In this document: positions 8,225 to 16,450 of the stretch, one piece after another
Layout of the letters: every line of letters starts with the position of its first letter
Numbering within the stretch: the stretch's first letter is position 1
Origin: Bdellovibrio sp. 28-41-41
GTDB taxonomy: Bacteria; Bdellovibrionota; Bdellovibrionia; Bdellovibrionales; Bdellovibrionaceae
Assembly: GCA_002256935.1 (NCBI GenBank)
Contig: NCGL01000006.1
Location: forward strand, 1-64,000
Length of the DNA stretch: 64,000 nt
Direction of reading: 5' to 3'
Program-made: the position numbers and the translations under genes
The notes under the pieces: generated by a model
What the model was told of the DNA's origin: nothing
Seen by the model: only the letters and a program-made list of their open reading frames with translations
The model's database searches: none

Positions 8225-11200
8225 AAAATGATAATTTGAAGAATGTATTGATTCGTGCGGGTGCCGGTGCGGGCAAAACAACTCGTTTGATTAACGAAGT
8301 TTACGGGTTCTTTCAGAGCCACAAAAAAGCACACGAAGTTTGGCCGCGAGTCGTATTGACGACGTTTTCCAACAAGGCAACCCAAGAAATTAACGAACGC
8401 TTACTAAAGAAAGCGATTGAAACGAATGATATCGAATTTTTTAATTTCATTAATGCTAAGGCTAATTTGTTGGTTTCAACGATTCACGGCGTTTTGCATT
8501 TGTTTATTGGGCAAAACCAATCTGAGTTCGGGCTCACAAAAGATTTTACTGTCGTAAACGACGCCGAGATTGCTCGTAGGCAGCAGAAGCTTTTTAGAAA
8601 GATCGTGAATGAAGAACCTTTAGCGGCGTTGCTGCTAGATACGTTTACGTTATCTGAGTTATATTCGCTCGTTTGTGATTTTCGTCATTTTAAATTAACA
8701 ATGGGATCGCTGCAGAGCCTAGATCGTGCGTCCTTTGAAGCCTACTTAAATACCCTCCGAGACGAGTTTGTCTCCGAATTTAGGGCTAGTGTTGATGTGC
8801 TTAGAATTTCAAAAGTGACGGATGCGTGGACAAACGCATTGCAGGGTTTCCCTCGGGTGGATGCTGACGATCAGAATATAATTTTAAATTTACTAGAATG
8901 GGAAGATACTCTGGTTCGATTGCCAACGGTTTCTAAAAAGGGTGACGAGGGCTTGATTTCGTCGCAAGCACGATTTGTTTCTGCGATAAAGAAACTGCGT
9001 GAATACCGTGATAAGAATTATCACGAAAGCTTTCTAGATTCCTTCGAGCTTCTGCAAACAACGTTTGTAGTTGTGGCTGAAGCGTATTTTAGTGCCGTCG
9101 ATGCCGACCAGAAAGAATCTCAAGAGATTTCAATATCCGATATTGAAACACTCTGTTTTAGAGTTTTAGAAACTAAACCGCATTTATTCGAGCAGTTTTC
9201 TAAAAAGTGGGATTTCTGGATGGTCGATGAGTTCCAAGATACTAGCCCTATTCAGATTACATTGTTGAACCAACTGATTGGCAAAGCGCGCGTATTTTAT
9301 GTCGGCGACCCTCAGCAAAGTATTTATTACTTCCGTGGATCTGATTCGAGAGTGTTTGAAGGCAAGATGATTGAGCTAAAATCATCAGGGCAGGTTGAAG
9401 TTCTTGATAACAACTACAGATCGCACTCGGGAGTCTTGGGTTTTATTAACGAGTTTTTTTCGAGACAGTACACGCAGTTTCAAAAAATGGTTCCTATAAA
9501 AGAGAAAATTTCACTCAGACAAGATGTGAATGTTTTTGAAATTGGTGACAAGGCCGAGAGTGCTGGTCTGACGGCTAAACAGATCGCTAAGTTAGTCCAT
9601 ACACATCCTGAAATTAAACTTGAAGAGGTTGTCGTGTTGTCGCGTACAAATCGCGATCTAGATACTCTTGCCATTGAATTGGAAGCTCTAGGCATACCTC
9701 ATTATGTTCATAGCCAAGGACAGTTTTTCAAGCAACGCGAGATCTTGGATATACTATTCTTTGTGCGGTTCCTCATTCGTCCGGATGACGTTAATAACTT
9801 GGCCTTTCTGCTGAAGACGCCTTCTGTTGGTATGAATCCGGATGATGTTAAGATAGTGACTCAGAATTTTAAGTCTTGGGAGCAGTTAATTTCTGTCTCG
9901 GATAAATTTAATTCCAAGGTGATTTCGGATTTAGAGAAATTAAATAATTATTTAAAGAAAAGTACGGAATTGGGACTTATCGAAACGGCTCAGCTATTTG
10001 CCGTGAACGAAGCTTCATTTGTTTTAAATCATTTGGTGGACTCATCAGGCAAAAAAGAATCGAATGTTTGGAAATGCTTTTATTGGATGCGAGAAGAGCT
10101 GTGCAAAGGACTAGAGTCATTTCTAGTACAGTTAGACGGCGTGTTGGATCCAAATAAGAACGACGCCTTCGAGGAAAGTGAATCGCAAGCTATTGTTGAA
10201 CCGAAGAAAATTCAAATGATGACGATACATGCATCAAAGGGACTACAATTTGATCATGTTGTGGTCATTGGTATGCATAGCCCGCAGCGCACCCGTGGTC
10301 GATATACTTTGGATGTAGATACCGAAACCAAACAGTTTTCTATATTTGTTAAGAATAAAGATAAGGACGATAAAATTCGCAGTCCTATTTATTGGCGACA
10401 ATCGGCTTTGCAGAAAGAACGCGAAGCGGAAGAGTTTGAACGTCTTCTGTATGTAGCGCTGACTCGCGCTAAAAAGATGGTGTCGCTTTTTACTCAGAAT
10501 AAATTCTCTGATTCGTCCTGGTCTCATCAGGTAAAGGATTTCTACAGCCAGTATTTGATGAATAAAGAATCAATGACGTTCAATATGGATTGGCAAAATA
10601 TCGACGCAAACAGCTTCGTTGATGAAAGCTTTCTGCATTCTGCCAGTGCAACGGCAATCACCCAAGATCACAATTATCGCGAAGTCCTGACTCCGTTCCT
10701 TAATCAGTTATCAGCGAAAATGAGTGAGGTTGAAACGCGTGGACCGCTATCGTTTAGTTCATCTAAAGGGCAACGGCAAGCAACACTTCATCAGGTGATT
10801 ATCTCACAAAAAGGAATCGAGACGCACTTTCGACGTGAAAAAGGTTTTTTTGATTTCTCGTATTACCCGTCGCTGCCTTACGGAGTGGAACTTTCGAAGA
10901 TATTTGAAAAAGGTCTGCGAGAGTATCGTTTTACATTTCAATTTGGTCAGTATCAGATAGTGGGCTCTGTCGATTTTGTGTTCTTTGGCACGGATCGGGT
11001 ATTGATCATCGATTATAAATCGGGTCGTTCCGTTCATACAGAATTATATTCTAAGCAATTGATGTTCTATGCGCAGTGTTTGTCGTTCATCAAGAAGATG
11101 TCAGCAGAGATGAAATTTGATTTAGTGATTGATTACGTGGATCAAAAAAAAGTGGATCATATAACGTATTTGGTAGAACCTGCAGGGCCGTATTTCGATA

Positions 11201-11241
11201 GTTTTATTCAAGAGCGAGAATCAGAAAATATAGTTGGTTGA
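8203..11241 (+). CDS. addA: AddA-like UvrD-family helicase with C-terminal nuclease domain
   Basis: The product has all UvrD/Rep motifs: Walker A AGAGAGKTT near residue 20, VDEFQDTSPIQ (Walker B), GDPQQSIYYFRGSD, NNYRSH, MTIHASKGLQFDHVVV and LLYVALTRAKKM. A RecB-type nuclease motif IDYKSG lies near residue 936. This is the AddA plan: an ATP-driven 3'-5' translocase plus nuclease acting on DNA ends with the AddB-like subunit. GGAGG at 8194-8198 sits five bases before ATG 8203, which I prefer to the in-frame ATG at 8191. The 3' end overlaps the convergent gene at 11221 by 21 bases. Its length (1012) is below the usual 1200 or so. Confidence 0.85.
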   Translation: MQSTPSVKNDNLKNVLIRAGAGAGKTTRLINEVYGFFQSHKKAHEVWPRVVLTTFSNKATQEINERLLKKAIETNDIEFFNFINAKANLLVSTIHGVLHLFIGQNQSEFGLTKDFTVVNDAEIARRQQKLFRKIVNEEPLAALLLDTFTLSELYSLVCDFRHFKLTMGSLQSLDRASFEAYLNTLRDEFVSEFRASVDVLRISKVTDAWTNALQGFPRVDADDQNIILNLLEWEDTLVRLPTVSKKGDEGLISSQARFVSAIKKLREYRDKNYHESFLDSFELLQTTFVVVAEAYFSAVDADQKESQEISISDIETLCFRVLETKPHLFEQFSKKWDFWMVDEFQDTSPIQITLLNQLIGKARVFYVGDPQQSIYYFRGSDSRVFEGKMIELKSSGQVEVLDNNYRSHSGVLGFINEFFSRQYTQFQKMVPIKEKISLRQDVNVFEIGDKAESAGLTAKQIAKLVHTHPEIKLEEVVVLSRTNRDLDTLAIELEALGIPHYVHSQGQFFKQREILDILFFVRFLIRPDDVNNLAFLLKTPSVGMNPDDVKIVTQNFKSWEQLISVSDKFNSKVISDLEKLNNYLKKSTELGLIETAQLFAVNEASFVLNHLVDSSGKKESNVWKCFYWMREELCKGLESFLVQLDGVLDPNKNDAFEESESQAIVEPKKIQMMTIHASKGLQFDHVVVIGMHSPQRTRGRYTLDVDTETKQFSIFVKNKDKDDKIRSPIYWRQSALQKEREAEEFERLLYVALTRAKKMVSLFTQNKFSDSSWSHQVKDFYSQYLMNKESMTFNMDWQNIDANSFVDESFLHSASATAITQDHNYREVLTPFLNQLSAKMSEVETRGPLSFSSSKGQRQATLHQVIISQKGIETHFRREKGFFDFSYYPSLPYGVELSKIFEKGLREYRFTFQFGQYQIVGSVDFVFFGTDRVLIIDYKSGRSVHTELYSKQLMFYAQCLSFIKKMSAEMKFDLVIDYVDQKKVDHITYLVEPAGPYFDSFIQERESENIVG

Positions 11242-12153
11242 AACAAAGTAGGCAGAACTATTGTCGTCGATAAGTCGAACTTCAACTTCTTCCTGATCAG
11301 GTGAAATGACTGTGCCGTAGCTTGTTTGACCAGCCGATACAGAGAACTGCTTGCTGATATTCCAAGATAACGTTTGCATATGAAAAAAAGAATCTTTTGC
11401 AGCACCAGCGTAATTCCATGAATTAATATGACGTAACTGAAGAGCCATACCGAACTGTTTGTATTCCCAGCCGGTAGAAACTTGCTGATTGGAAACATAC
11501 GACGTATTCGAAAAATTGTTGATCGCGACTTCATATTTATGAAAGTATTTTTGAACTGATACGCTGCCAGAGGTAGATAAAATCCCGCTGGCCAGTCGAG
11601 ATTGACTAGATAGCTTAGCACCTAAACCAACACCGAAATTTAGAAACTGGCGTTGAATTGAGTCTTTTGATAAAGGCACTGTTGACGTTAAGTATGGCGA
11701 CAGAGTCATGTTTGATAATTTACTTTTCATAAAATAGAAATTCATTAATAAATCGGAAACATCGTTTTGCAATTCATTCTTTGAGTATTGTGTATAGTTC
11801 AATAAGCCTTTAAAGCTAGAGTCTTCGTTGAATTTAATCGATGTTTCCGTATTTACACCTAGCGCACTTTGTTTTTTTTGAGCCGCGTTTAGCCCAAGAT
11901 TCAGTTGCCATGATTTGCTGGTTTGATCAAGATCATGAAACTTCAGACCACTAGATAGGTAATTTGTGGGTCTGTCGTCCACATACTTTTTTGTACGGAA
12001 TTTTTGAGTAATGGAGCTTGCGCTGCGCATGGGGGCTGCAGAGGCCAAGTGATTTAATAAAAAGGCGCTTAGGAAAATTAAGATCGCAAACGATAGAATG
12101 TCGCGAGCAAAAAATTCCCCTATTTCTGTGAGTTTTCTTTCAAGTATTTTCAT
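11221..12153 (-). CDS. Putative outer-membrane or secreted protein
   Basis: A 310-residue protein with a long hydrophobic segment at about residues 18-39 (a signal peptide with an extended basic n-region, cleaved near SAAP) and a C-terminus STNYIF ending in Phe. The mature part shows alternating polar and hydrophobic residues, consistent with a small beta barrel; I recognise no family. No Shine-Dalgarno sequence is visible before the ATG, but a perfect 13-bp palindrome (GCATAG-C-CTATGC, 12167-12179) lies 14 bases upstream and could be an operator. The last 21 bases overlap the addA-like gene tail to tail. Confidence 0.6.
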   Translation of the reverse strand: MKILERKLTEIGEFFARDILSFAILIFLSAFLLNHLASAAPMRSASSITQKFRTKKYVDDRPTNYLSSGLKFHDLDQTSKSWQLNLGLNAAQKKQSALGVNTETSIKFNEDSSFKGLLNYTQYSKNELQNDVSDLLMNFYFMKSKLSNMTLSPYLTSTVPLSKDSIQRQFLNFGVGLGAKLSSQSRLASGILSTSGSVSVQKYFHKYEVAINNFSNTSYVSNQQVSTGWEYKQFGMALQLRHINSWNYAGAAKDSFFHMQTLSWNISKQFSVSAGQTSYGTVISPDQEEVEVRLIDDNSSAYFVSTNYIF

Positions 12154-12637
12154 ACTTTATAAGGTTGCATAGCCTATGCCCATAGAGTCGTTTTAATGGG
12201 TTTTCAGGTCAAATATACAGGGAATAGGCCATTTTATGGGTGTAGAAAGTTAGACAGCTGTCGATAGTGGTTGAAACTAACCCGCTCGTTCTTTGGGCTC
12301 TTCTACTGCGGATGATGCTGGTGTAAAAATCAATATCGTGTTGGGACAGAAACGTTTTCAAAAGAATATTGGTAAAGAATCAGTTAATAAAAAATATTAA
12401 AAACAATTAATAAAAATTAGTTTGACAGAGAATTCGCATATTTAAAAGGGCTGCCTTAGCGTAATTTTATTTCTAACAAGAGGCGATCGATACGGATCTT
12501 TAAACGCTCACCAGCGGGCAGACTCGAGTGAATAGCCCTATTGTGTTCTCTTGTTCTATTTCTCTTCGCTATTTTTAAAAGCCCTCAAAATCATGATTTT
12601 AAAACCCATGGTATATCTCTTCTTCGCGAGGTAGACC
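12154..12637. other. Divergent intergenic region upstream of the HNH gene
   Basis: 484 bases between two divergent genes. It contains a palindrome at 12167-12179 near the left gene, an AT-rich tract at about 12360-12445, a perfect TTGACA hexamer at 12422-12427 with no convincing -10 box at the right distance, and the start-site hairpin at 12608-12639. No open frame of note was seen. Confidence 0.5.
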
Positions 12638-12639
12638 AT
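12608..12639 (+). promoter_or_regulatory. Hairpin covering the ribosome binding site and start codon of the HNH gene
   Basis: ATGGTATATCTC (12608-12619) pairs with GAGGTAGACCAT (12628-12639) around an 8-base loop: 12 positions with one A-G mismatch and one G-U pair. The 3' arm contains the Shine-Dalgarno GAGG (12628-12631) and the first two bases of the start ATG (12638-12640). In RNA this would hide the ribosome binding site, so translation of the endonuclease could be low or conditional. The structure is read directly; the regulatory role is inferred. Confidence 0.55.
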
Positions 12640-13597
12640 GACTTTAAAAAAACTAACGGATCAGAATTTAGATAAAAACTTAAAAGAGCTTGTTTCCGGC
12701 GAACGGGAAATATTAGCTGAAATTATTTTTCATATCATAGAGGTCGAGTGCAGAAAATTGTATTTGAAATTTGGTTATGCGAGTTTGTTTGAATATTTAA
12801 CTCAGCACATTGGTTATGCCAATGGCAGTGCTCAGAGGCGAATTGACGCTGCCCGGTTAGCGATAGTTGTTCCTAAAGTGGTCGGTGATTTAGAATCTGG
12901 AAACTTGAATCTGTCACAAGTTTCTTTGTTACAAAAAAGCATCCGAGCGGTTCAGTCGGATTCTAAAACCAAAGTCGATCAAAAAACGAAAGAGGATTTA
13001 GTGGATTTACTATCTAATAAATCCTTTGCAGAATCTGAAGTAGTAGTGGCTCAAGTTCTAGATATTACGCCCATGGAATCTACAAAAGTAACAAATCAAA
13101 GAGATGAGTCTGTAAGACTAGAAGTGACCTTAAGCAAATCTCAATGGGAAAAACTCCTAAAAATGAGAGAGCTTTTATCAAATACGATACCAGCTGGTAG
13201 TAACTGGGGCCAGGTGCTCGAGGGTGCGGCCGATAAAGTGATTATGCTAAAAGATAAGACCAAGGAAAATCAAAGGACGTCTGCCAAGTCGACAAGACAC
13301 ACGATATTTAAAAACCAAGACACTCAATCAAACGAAGGACGTGCAAAACCGCCCAAGCCAGCAAGGCAACATATTCCTATCTCTCTGCAGAGGAAAGTAT
13401 TTCAAAGAGATCAGTGCTGTCAGTACATGGACAAAGTTACAGGGAGAAAATGCGAATCGCGATGGCATCTGCAGATCGACCACATCCAGCCTGTATGGGC
13501 CAATGGTACCAACACTATGGAAAATCTAAGACTTCTCTGCGCCGGTCACAATCAACAGATCTACCGATGGCAGTCTAATATAACAAAACATCATTAA
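12638..13597 (+). CDS. HNH endonuclease, Bdellovibrio-type
   Basis: A 319-residue protein. The N-terminal half is helical (residues about 1-150) and resembles the DUF222-like front part of many stand-alone HNH proteins. A basic linker follows, then a C-terminal HNH nuclease: CCQYMDKVTGRKC, then LQIDHIQPVWANGTNTMENL, and LLCAGHN, giving the H-N-H metal site with paired cysteines. Such proteins cut or nick DNA; members of this type occur in many copies in Bdellovibrio genomes and some are thought to serve mobile DNA or prey-DNA turnover. The start is set by GAGG six bases before ATG, inside a hairpin. No restriction partner or methylase is nearby. Confidence 0.85.
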   Translation: MTLKKLTDQNLDKNLKELVSGEREILAEIIFHIIEVECRKLYLKFGYASLFEYLTQHIGYANGSAQRRIDAARLAIVVPKVVGDLESGNLNLSQVSLLQKSIRAVQSDSKTKVDQKTKEDLVDLLSNKSFAESEVVVAQVLDITPMESTKVTNQRDESVRLEVTLSKSQWEKLLKMRELLSNTIPAGSNWGQVLEGAADKVIMLKDKTKENQRTSAKSTRHTIFKNQDTQSNEGRAKPPKPARQHIPISLQRKVFQRDQCCQYMDKVTGRKCESRWHLQIDHIQPVWANGTNTMENLRLLCAGHNQQIYRWQSNITKHH

Positions 13598-13655
13598 AAT
13601 ACGTCCGGTGTCTGAATTTGCAATTCAGGGGTATTTATTCTATGAGCGCACTTAA

Positions 13656-13826
13656 GTGAAAAACTTAGATTGGATCCGGCAGCACCAGCAACTAGCTTTG
13701 ACCAAATCGGACCACCTGAAATAATGGCCATTCTTTCGCTTTAAATTTCGCGAGGAAAGGCGGAATTATTTAAGTAAACGTCTGGTCAAAAAAATTCAGG
13801 AAGCGAAAACGGCCTTCAGAAAATAA
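13656..13826 (+). pseudogene. Possible small gene remnant interrupted by one TAA
   Basis: From GTG 13656 one frame reads 22 codons, then TAA at 13722-13724, then 33 more codons to TAA at 13824-13826. The second part is very basic (WPFFRFKFREERRNYLSKRL...). No family is recognised. An open frame of this size with one stop could arise by chance, so this is only a suggestion of a decayed gene in the gap after the HNH gene. Confidence 0.2.
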
Positions 13827-13833
13827 GCAGGCT

Positions 13834-14565
13834 TTAATTTTCACTCATTCGGTACACGCGCTTAATTTCAGAGAAATGGGAGGGGCCAACGATACCTTTG
13901 CTTGCGCACATAATATCATTTTCCGCTAAAATGTAATAGACATAGGCCTGCTCAGACGAATCATAAAACTCAACATAACAGTCTGGAAATCCTAAAATAT
14001 GGCCGAATTCATGGGCCATTGTATCACTTACCGCTGATTTTTCGCCATTTATATCCCGCTCTTCGAAATTCAAAATAGTTTGCCCTACTTTGTCTAGCTT
14101 AAATACCGAAGTAAAGGCGTCGCTTATAACCAATTTTGGATCGTCATTGTTTTCAACATACCTAAGTGTTACTTTTTGCTGGCCATTACTCCAAGCCTTT
14201 TGGATCGCGGTTTCAAATAAATTTTTAAATTTTCCCAAGGATGACCCGACAAAAGGAACTTCTAAAATATATCCATTTTGAGTATTTTTAACTGAGAAAT
14301 TCTTTAATTTTTTCCTTTCATTTATTCTGAAAAAGGAGTTGTAGAGGTCTTCAGAATCAATTTTATAAATTTCAAATACTTCCGCTACCGATGCGTTATC
14401 ATTCTCGTAATCTGTAACTATTTGATCGCAACCGCGTCGTGTTTCTTTATTTTTACACATCCCAACTAAATCTTTCTTAATTGCGTCAGTAGATTTCGAT
14501 ATAAGTTTCTTAAAGGATTTTGGATGAGAATTCTTAATTTGTCTTAGCCTTAGGAAGCCTCGCAA
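13834..14565 (-). CDS. Metzincin-type metalloprotease domain (downstream half of a split gene)
   Basis: The C-terminal part holds a zinc protease site, AHEFGHILGFPDCY. Two histidines and the glutamate of HExxH are present and the third ligand position (HExxHxxGxxD) is Asp, as in snapalysin-like enzymes. A Met-turn (NDIMCASKG) follows about 30 residues later. So this should be an extracellular or periplasmic peptidase. This frame has no signal peptide. It could start at TTG 14565, but the frame stays open for 15 codons further upstream and then meets a single TAG, beyond which the same frame continues as a signal-peptide ORF. I think the two are one gene. Confidence 0.65.
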   Translation of the reverse strand: MRGFLRLRQIKNSHPKSFKKLISKSTDAIKKDLVGMCKNKETRRGCDQIVTDYENDNASVAEVFEIYKIDSEDLYNSFFRINERKKLKNFSVKNTQNGYILEVPFVGSSLGKFKNLFETAIQKAWSNGQQKVTLRYVENNDDPKLVISDAFTSVFKLDKVGQTILNFEERDINGEKSAVSDTMAHEFGHILGFPDCYVEFYDSSEQAYVYYILAENDIMCASKGIVGPSHFSEIKRVYRMSEN

Positions 14566-14610
14566 GTCGCGCCAGCTAAAATATTCTAAAATTTCCTGAT
14601 CTTCTTCTAG

Positions 14611-15048
14611 CTAAATTAATCTTGAGAGGGAAGATCCTAGTCGGTCAATTTTTCTCAAAAGAGGGATTTGATTTTTCAGAGTTTTATAAGTGCATTTAGA
14701 TAAATCGTTTCTTTCAATAACTCCCCCCAAATCACTATTGAGCGATCTAAAAATAGTATTGTAATCAGCCTGAATGATGCTCCAACTAACCTTAACTGGA
14801 TTATCAAATGTATACTGTTTTTTAGACGAGGGTAACTTAACCTCTAAAGAAATATTTATTTTACTATCTTTATTAGGGTCGTTCATTGCGATATCAATGC
14901 AGGTATCAGTTCTTTTCGTCAAATTCGAAATGCCATTTTTTAGAAAGGTTTTGTCAATATTTTCGTTGCGTATAGAATCATTCGAAGCGAATGTCGAAGC
15001 ACTGGCGATAGCAGTTAAAATTATAAAAACGTATTTAAACAATCTCAT
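14611..15048 (-). CDS. Secreted N-terminal part of the split protease gene
   Basis: With ATG 15048 (fourth codon of the open frame) the product has a clear signal peptide (MRLFKYVFIILTAIASASTFA) and a mature region of about 120 residues with two cysteines and no known motif. It ends at TAG 14611, and the frame then continues without a shift into the protease domain. I read it as the signal and propeptide part of that protease. If the TAG is real and not read through, it would be made as a small secreted protein of its own. Confidence 0.5.
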   Translation of the reverse strand: MRLFKYVFIILTAIASASTFASNDSIRNENIDKTFLKNGISNLTKRTDTCIDIAMNDPNKDSKINISLEVKLPSSKKQYTFDNPVKVSWSIIQADYNTIFRSLNSDLGGVIERNDLSKCTYKTLKNQIPLLRKIDRLGSSLSRLI

Positions 15049-15315
15049 CTCAGGCAAATTAGCATATCAAGAATCATTTTCTCCATGGATAATAAATGGT
15101 CACTATTTTTTACCCTGAACTTCTGAACAAGGTGTCCATTTATCCAATCCTTAAAACGAATTTAAGGTCATCTAACCTGAACTTTTCTAACCGCACCAAT
15201 GCGAAATAACCGCAAGGTTTCCCAACCAGCCCATCTATTCAATGAGTGCCATTATTCAAAGAGACTGTCGGTCTTGATCGAAACCAGACTTTCGACTCCG
15301 TAAGATTATATCAAC

Positions 15316-16284
15316 CTAACCACCATAGAAAGAAAGACACTGGCGAGGGTTTTTCTTCGTCGTCTTTTTACCTAGGTATTTCTCTTCGGCCGCTTTAATT
15401 GCGGCTCTATTCTCGACATAGTCGACGACGGCGTCGTTAAGCAAATTATATGATTGAGCATCCCTTAGAAACGGTGAGTTTTCTGTGTGGCGCATATAAG
15501 TTTGAACTACAGTCCAAGGATTCACGCTTGCAATTTGGCTAATTAAGGAAGGAGAACGGAGGTACGACACGGCAATGTCACGAGTATGGTCTCCGGAATT
15601 CCAATGATCCTTATCACCATTGTCGAGTTTAAATGGGCGACCAAATTCAAGAACTTCATTAACACCGCCATTGAGTTTGGCGTTCTTTATATGGTTTTTT
15701 CTGAAGCGATATAAATTTTCAAAGATTTGTCGATTCAGTAAATCGGCCATATGCTCGAATTGATACAGTTCTACTTTTAGTTGGGCGATCATTTCCACCG
15801 AAAGATTTTTATCTTTAGCGTAGTCATTTACGAGCTCATCAAGAAGACGATCGTCGATAATATTAATTTGCTTAAATGCATCTCTCAATTCAATCACTTC
15901 GCTTTCGCTCAAATCACCGGCTTCTTTGCTGATGTTTTTGCCAAAGGATTTTAAAACACGTTCACTTAATGGAGTAGAGTAGCCTTTTGGATAGTACTTC
16001 TCTACAAACTCAGGAGTGTGTGCAAATTTGGAAAGATCATGTTGAACCGCTCGGAGTTGAATTAGCTCTACGTGTGACATCAACAACGGAAAATGCTTTG
16101 CCTGTTCAGTCTTTTGTATACGCACTAAAAGAAACTTCATCGTGATGCCGACACCAATACTGTGCTCAACCATTTGCAATTCGAAATCAAAGAAATTTTT
16201 TGGGACCTGGCTAAAATGGGCATCTGCCTTAAAGTTAGACAGCAGGGCTACGATTAAAACTAGACACGACATGAGTTTGTTCAT
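15316..16284 (-). CDS. Secreted protein of unknown function with an HD-like motif
   Basis: Starting at ATG 16284 (eleventh codon of the open frame) gives a signal peptide (MNKLMSCLVLIVALLSNFKADA). The mature, mostly helical part contains VEHSIGVGI, then AVQHDLSKFAHTPEF, a spacing of H and HD residues reminiscent of DUF5662/HD-type metal sites, and later YMRHTEN. The reaction is unknown and the similarity is a weak impression. It is transcribed away from lon. Confidence 0.55.
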   Translation of the reverse strand: MNKLMSCLVLIVALLSNFKADAHFSQVPKNFFDFELQMVEHSIGVGITMKFLLVRIQKTEQAKHFPLLMSHVELIQLRAVQHDLSKFAHTPEFVEKYYPKGYSTPLSERVLKSFGKNISKEAGDLSESEVIELRDAFKQINIIDDRLLDELVNDYAKDKNLSVEMIAQLKVELYQFEHMADLLNRQIFENLYRFRKNHIKNAKLNGGVNEVLEFGRPFKLDNGDKDHWNSGDHTRDIAVSYLRSPSLISQIASVNPWTVVQTYMRHTENSPFLRDAQSYNLLNDAVVDYVENRAAIKAAEEKYLGKKTTKKNPRQCLSFYGG

Positions 16285-16403
16285 CGTATTTATACTCAGC
16301 AATGGAGCGGCCATAAACGGAAAAATTTACTTATGTTAGCCAAAACTTTTCTTGTCGGTCTGATTATCTATCTAGGTATTTCTTGCACGTATTTCCACCT
16401 CGC

Positions 16404-16431
16404 CTTGACATCACTTGGTGCCGTCTCATCT
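16404..16431 (+). promoter_or_regulatory. Sigma-32-like heat-shock promoter for lon
   Basis: CTTGACA at 16404-16410 (six of seven to the sigma-32 -35 CTTGAAA) is followed after 13 bases by TCTCATCT at 16424-16431, close to the -10 CCCCATnT. It lies 20 bases before the lon ATG, with AGGAG at 16441-16445. lon is a classic heat-shock gene, which adds weight. No start site has been mapped. Confidence 0.5.
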
Positions 16432-16450
16432 TTTAGCTATAGGAGTATTT

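Larger units (their letters stand above)
13834..15048 (-). pseudogene. Secreted metalloprotease gene split by one in-frame TAG (TAG at 14611-14613)
   Basis: Reading from ATG 15048, one frame runs 145 codons to TAG (14613-14611), continues 15 sense codons, and then enters the protease frame to 13834. The first part supplies a signal peptide and a likely propeptide, the second supplies the zinc site. Either a nonsense mutation has broken the gene, the TAG is read through, or the parts are made separately. Only the single stop interrupts; no frameshift is seen. Confidence 0.6.

Noticed and set aside
5405-11241. addAB-like pair as an anti-phage system
   Set aside because: Motifs and order fit ordinary recombination AddAB; no defence genes adjoin it.
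11208-11621. 137-codon minus-strand frame inside the outer-membrane protein gene
   Set aside because: It overlaps the 11221-12153 gene, which has a signal peptide and a better product.
12422-12427. Perfect TTGACA
   Set aside because: No good -10 box lies 16-18 bases away.
14774-15118. 114-codon plus-strand frame
   Set aside because: It lies opposite the signal-peptide ORF of the split protease.
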